This document shows positions 4,896 to 6,347 of a stretch of DNA of 6,347 bases, in pieces. The stretch covers positions 1 through 6,347 of the forward strand of contig DSCA01000030.1 of NCBI GenBank assembly GCA_011049295.1, given 5' to 3'. A program made the position numbers and the translations under genes. Numbering within the stretch: the first letter of the stretch is position 1; every line of letters begins with the position of its first letter. The notes beneath the pieces are model-generated. The model was not told where the DNA came from. It worked only from the letters and a program-made list of their open reading frames with translations, and did no database searches. The stretch comes from Thermoplasmatales archaeon. Its GTDB lineage: Archaea; Thermoplasmatota; E2; UBA202; DSCA01.

Positions 4896-6008
4896 ATGAA
4901 AGGCGCCCTGGCCCTCGTGACGTGCGCAGTGCTGGTCACGGCCGGCATGGCCCTGCCAGCAGACGACCGTCCATCCCCCCTGGATGAGAAAGCCTCGCTC
5001 TCTCCCCCCGGCCCAGCCCCGGCGGCCATGGGCGATGGGGAGGGGGTGGACGACACCGCACATTTTAGGTATTACCAGAACGAGAGCAACATCATCCACT
5101 GGTACGAATGGTGGTACGTGAACGTGAAGGGCGAGGATGGAAACAACCTGCTGGTGGAGTTTTTCACCTTCGGGGATCTCAACAATCCCCTGGCCTCGGC
5201 AGTGGGCATCGTCCTCATACATATGAAGGAGGACGGCACCGTCTTCCGCTCCCTCAAGAGCTATCCGGGCATCAACTACGCTCTGGACTACGAAAAGTGC
5301 GACGTGGTCATCGACGGCGACTACTTCCGGCAGGACGACACCGGCACCACCTACACCATCACCTATACCAACGCCATCTGCGGAGTGGAGCTGAATCTGA
5401 GCGTGGAGAGCTGCACCCGGAGTGTCACCCAGGCACCCTCCGCCGTATACGGCAATGAATGGATGTCCTGGAACGTGGCCGTTCCCCTGGGCAATGCCAC
5501 CGGCACCCTCTCCTACCACGACCTGAGCGGCCGCCACACCTACGACCTGGAGGGCCGGGGCTACCACGACCACAACTGGGGTATCGCCCGCAAGCTGCCT
5601 CTGGAGTGGGACTGGGGAGAATTCAGCGACCCCCGGCAGGGAGCAAGCATCACCTACGGCATGGTCAGCCTGGACGACCAGCCCTTCGTGGGCGGCATCT
5701 ATTTCGCCAATGCCACCACCAGCGTTGCCCTGTACATGCCCGACCTCAGAATACGCTACCTGCAATGGGAGGAGATAGCAGGCGTGGACAAACCCGTCCG
5801 GCTCAGGCTGCAGGGCGCCAACCAGGCCATGACCGTCAACCTCACCATCACCTATCTGCGTCACTACGTCATTGCCAGCGTGGTCAGCAAGGGTATGCCC
5901 TACCTGATGGGAACCCTCCGGGGCACGGTCACCGTCCAGGGCCACACTTACACCCTCTCCGGTGCCACCGGCTTCTACGAGCACCACTTTTTCAACTTTC
6001 TGGGATAG
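4896..6008 (+). CDS. Exported CrtC/AttH-like lipocalin-fold protein
   Basis: 370 residues. The N-terminus (MKGALALVTCAVLVTAGMALPA) is a signal peptide, followed by a Pro/Ala/Gly-rich linker to about residue 52, so the domain probably acts outside the cytoplasm. Family marks: WYEWWYVN (69-76), the GYHDHNWG signature (222-229), LEWDWGEF soon after, and a C-terminal GFYEHHFF (359-366). These fit the double-lipocalin fold of hydroxyneurosporene synthase CrtC (carotenoid 1,2-hydratase), AttH, and fungal Diels-Alderases related to them. In CrtC, water adds to a terminal isoprenoid double bond. Cys10 lies within the hydrophobic stretch without a lipobox, so a lipoprotein is unlikely. The gene follows the prenyl synthase/UbiA-like pair with its own leaderless promoter. 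Hydration or cyclisation of an isoprenoid is inferred from family and neighbours; the substrate is unknown. Confidence 0.72.
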   Translation: MKGALALVTCAVLVTAGMALPADDRPSPLDEKASLSPPGPAPAAMGDGEGVDDTAHFRYYQNESNIIHWYEWWYVNVKGEDGNNLLVEFFTFGDLNNPLASAVGIVLIHMKEDGTVFRSLKSYPGINYALDYEKCDVVIDGDYFRQDDTGTTYTITYTNAICGVELNLSVESCTRSVTQAPSAVYGNEWMSWNVAVPLGNATGTLSYHDLSGRHTYDLEGRGYHDHNWGIARKLPLEWDWGEFSDPRQGASITYGMVSLDDQPFVGGIYFANATTSVALYMPDLRIRYLQWEEIAGVDKPVRLRLQGANQAMTVNLTITYLRHYVIASVVSKGMPYLMGTLRGTVTVQGHTYTLSGATGFYEHHFFNFLG

Positions 6009-6112
6009 CAGCGACCGGCCTGAAAAAACACCACCGATACCGCTCCTGCCGGGGTTCACCCCATCCTTCTACAGGAGATGAAAAAGCAGGGGGCGGGGGT
6101 GGAAGACGAGGA
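6009..6112. other. Convergent spacer with a short coding-like remnant
   Basis: This lies between the stop of the CrtC-like gene (+) and the stop of fhs (-). After a TGA at 6021-6023 the plus strand is open for 30 codons (6024-6116), with coding-like C-terminal composition (HPILLQEMKKQG, then an acidic end VEDED and TAA). There is no credible start site. I do not recognise it; it may be a gene-tail relic or chance. Confidence 0.25.
6023..6028 (-). terminator. Oligo-T tract downstream of fhs
   Basis: On the minus strand this is TTTTTT, about 85 bases beyond the fhs stop codon, and could serve as an archaeal oligo-T terminator. A second minus-strand T run overlaps the fhs stop itself (6115-6120) and is partly coding. 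Confidence 0.35.
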
Positions 6113-6347
6113 CTAAAAAAGGCCGGTGATGTTCCCCCGGTCGTCGATGTCCATGCCCTCCGCCGCCGGCCGAGCAGGCAGCCCGGGCATGGTGGTGATT
6201 TTGCCGGTGATGGGCACCACGAAGCCGGCTCCCGCCGATATGCGTATCTCCTTTACGGTGATTTTGAAGTCCCGTGGCCTGCCCACCAGCGCCGGGTCGT
6301 CAGACAGAGAGTAGGGTGTCTTGGCCATGCACACCATCAGATCCTCC
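6113..6347 (-). CDS. fhs: Formate-tetrahydrofolate ligase, C-terminal fragment
   Basis: Catalyses ATP-dependent ligation of formate to tetrahydrofolate, giving 10-formyl-H4folate for purine synthesis and one-carbon metabolism; cytosolic. Only the last 77 residues lie in the window, and the frame stays open to the right edge, so the start is outside. The visible part matches the highly conserved Fhs end: [12 protein letters not shown], then [20 protein letters not shown], then MPGLP and PAAE, and the terminal [12 protein letters not shown] before a TAG stop. The full protein is normally about 550-560 residues, with the P-loop and folate-binding residues in the part not seen here. Any ATG visible here is internal. 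It is convergent with the CrtC-like gene and shows no functional link to it. Fhs occurs only in some archaea, which helps suggest the lineage. Confidence 0.95.
   Translation of the reverse strand, partial: EDLMVCMAKTPYSLSDDPALVGRPRDFKITVKEIRISAGAGFVVPITGKITTMPGLPARPAAEGMDIDDRGNITGLF

Noticed and set aside
3440..6059. Long minus-strand frames (3440-5056, 4833-6059) opposite the prenyl synthase, membrane and CrtC-like genes
   Set aside because: Low-complexity Gln/Val/Gly/His-rich translations that are antisense to genes with recognisable motifs and promoters.
1..6347. CRISPR array, insertion sequence or attachment site
   Set aside because: No regularly spaced repeats, no transposase or integrase motifs, and no duplicated tRNA 3' end after the tRNA-Arg were seen.

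Overview
The window reads as a GC-rich archaeal chromosome segment. Evidence: archaeal TATA boxes lie about 25 nt from start codons, so several transcripts look leaderless; a tRNA-Arg has no encoded CCA; and a Tes-type (tetraether-lipid-synthase-like) radical SAM enzyme is present. Together with a cold-shock-domain protein and a folate-dependent formate ligase (Fhs), this fits Thermoplasmatota, perhaps a Methanomassiliicoccales-like lineage. That placement is inference.

Layout. Left edge to 1242 (+): the C-terminal two thirds of a UDP-glucose 6-dehydrogenase, a tRNA-Arg(UCG), and a small cold-shock-domain protein with its own TATA box and a GAGG ribosome-binding site. 1243-1389: intergenic, no gene seen. 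1390-3075 (-): a 561-residue radical SAM protein of the Tes family. 3076-3208: a divergent promoter region with one TATA box for each side. 3209-4183 and 4184-4861 (+): a trans-type polyprenyl diphosphate synthase directly abutting (TAGATG) a small multi-pass membrane protein that resembles a shortened UbiA/MenA prenyltransferase with altered Asp motifs. 4896-6008 (+): an exported CrtC/AttH-like lipocalin-fold protein with its own leaderless promoter. 6009-6112: convergent spacer holding a short open remnant. 6113 to right edge (-): the C-terminus of formate-tetrahydrofolate ligase.

Main idea. Four adjacent genes (1390-6008) each belong to, or resemble, a family acting on isoprenoid chains: chain synthesis (polyprenyl synthase), chain transfer (UbiA-like), radical chemistry on the chain (Tes-like), and hydration or cyclisation of an isoprenoid or related product (CrtC-like). 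Three depart from their archetypes: the Tes-like protein lacks the N-terminal cysteine site, the UbiA-like protein has HDxxH instead of NDxxD and seems to lack the last two helices, and the polyprenyl synthase has a shortened loop after its second DDxxD. I infer a dedicated isoprenoid or lipid modification cluster with an unknown product. The joint pathway is a hypothesis; the individual family calls rest on motifs seen in the sequence.
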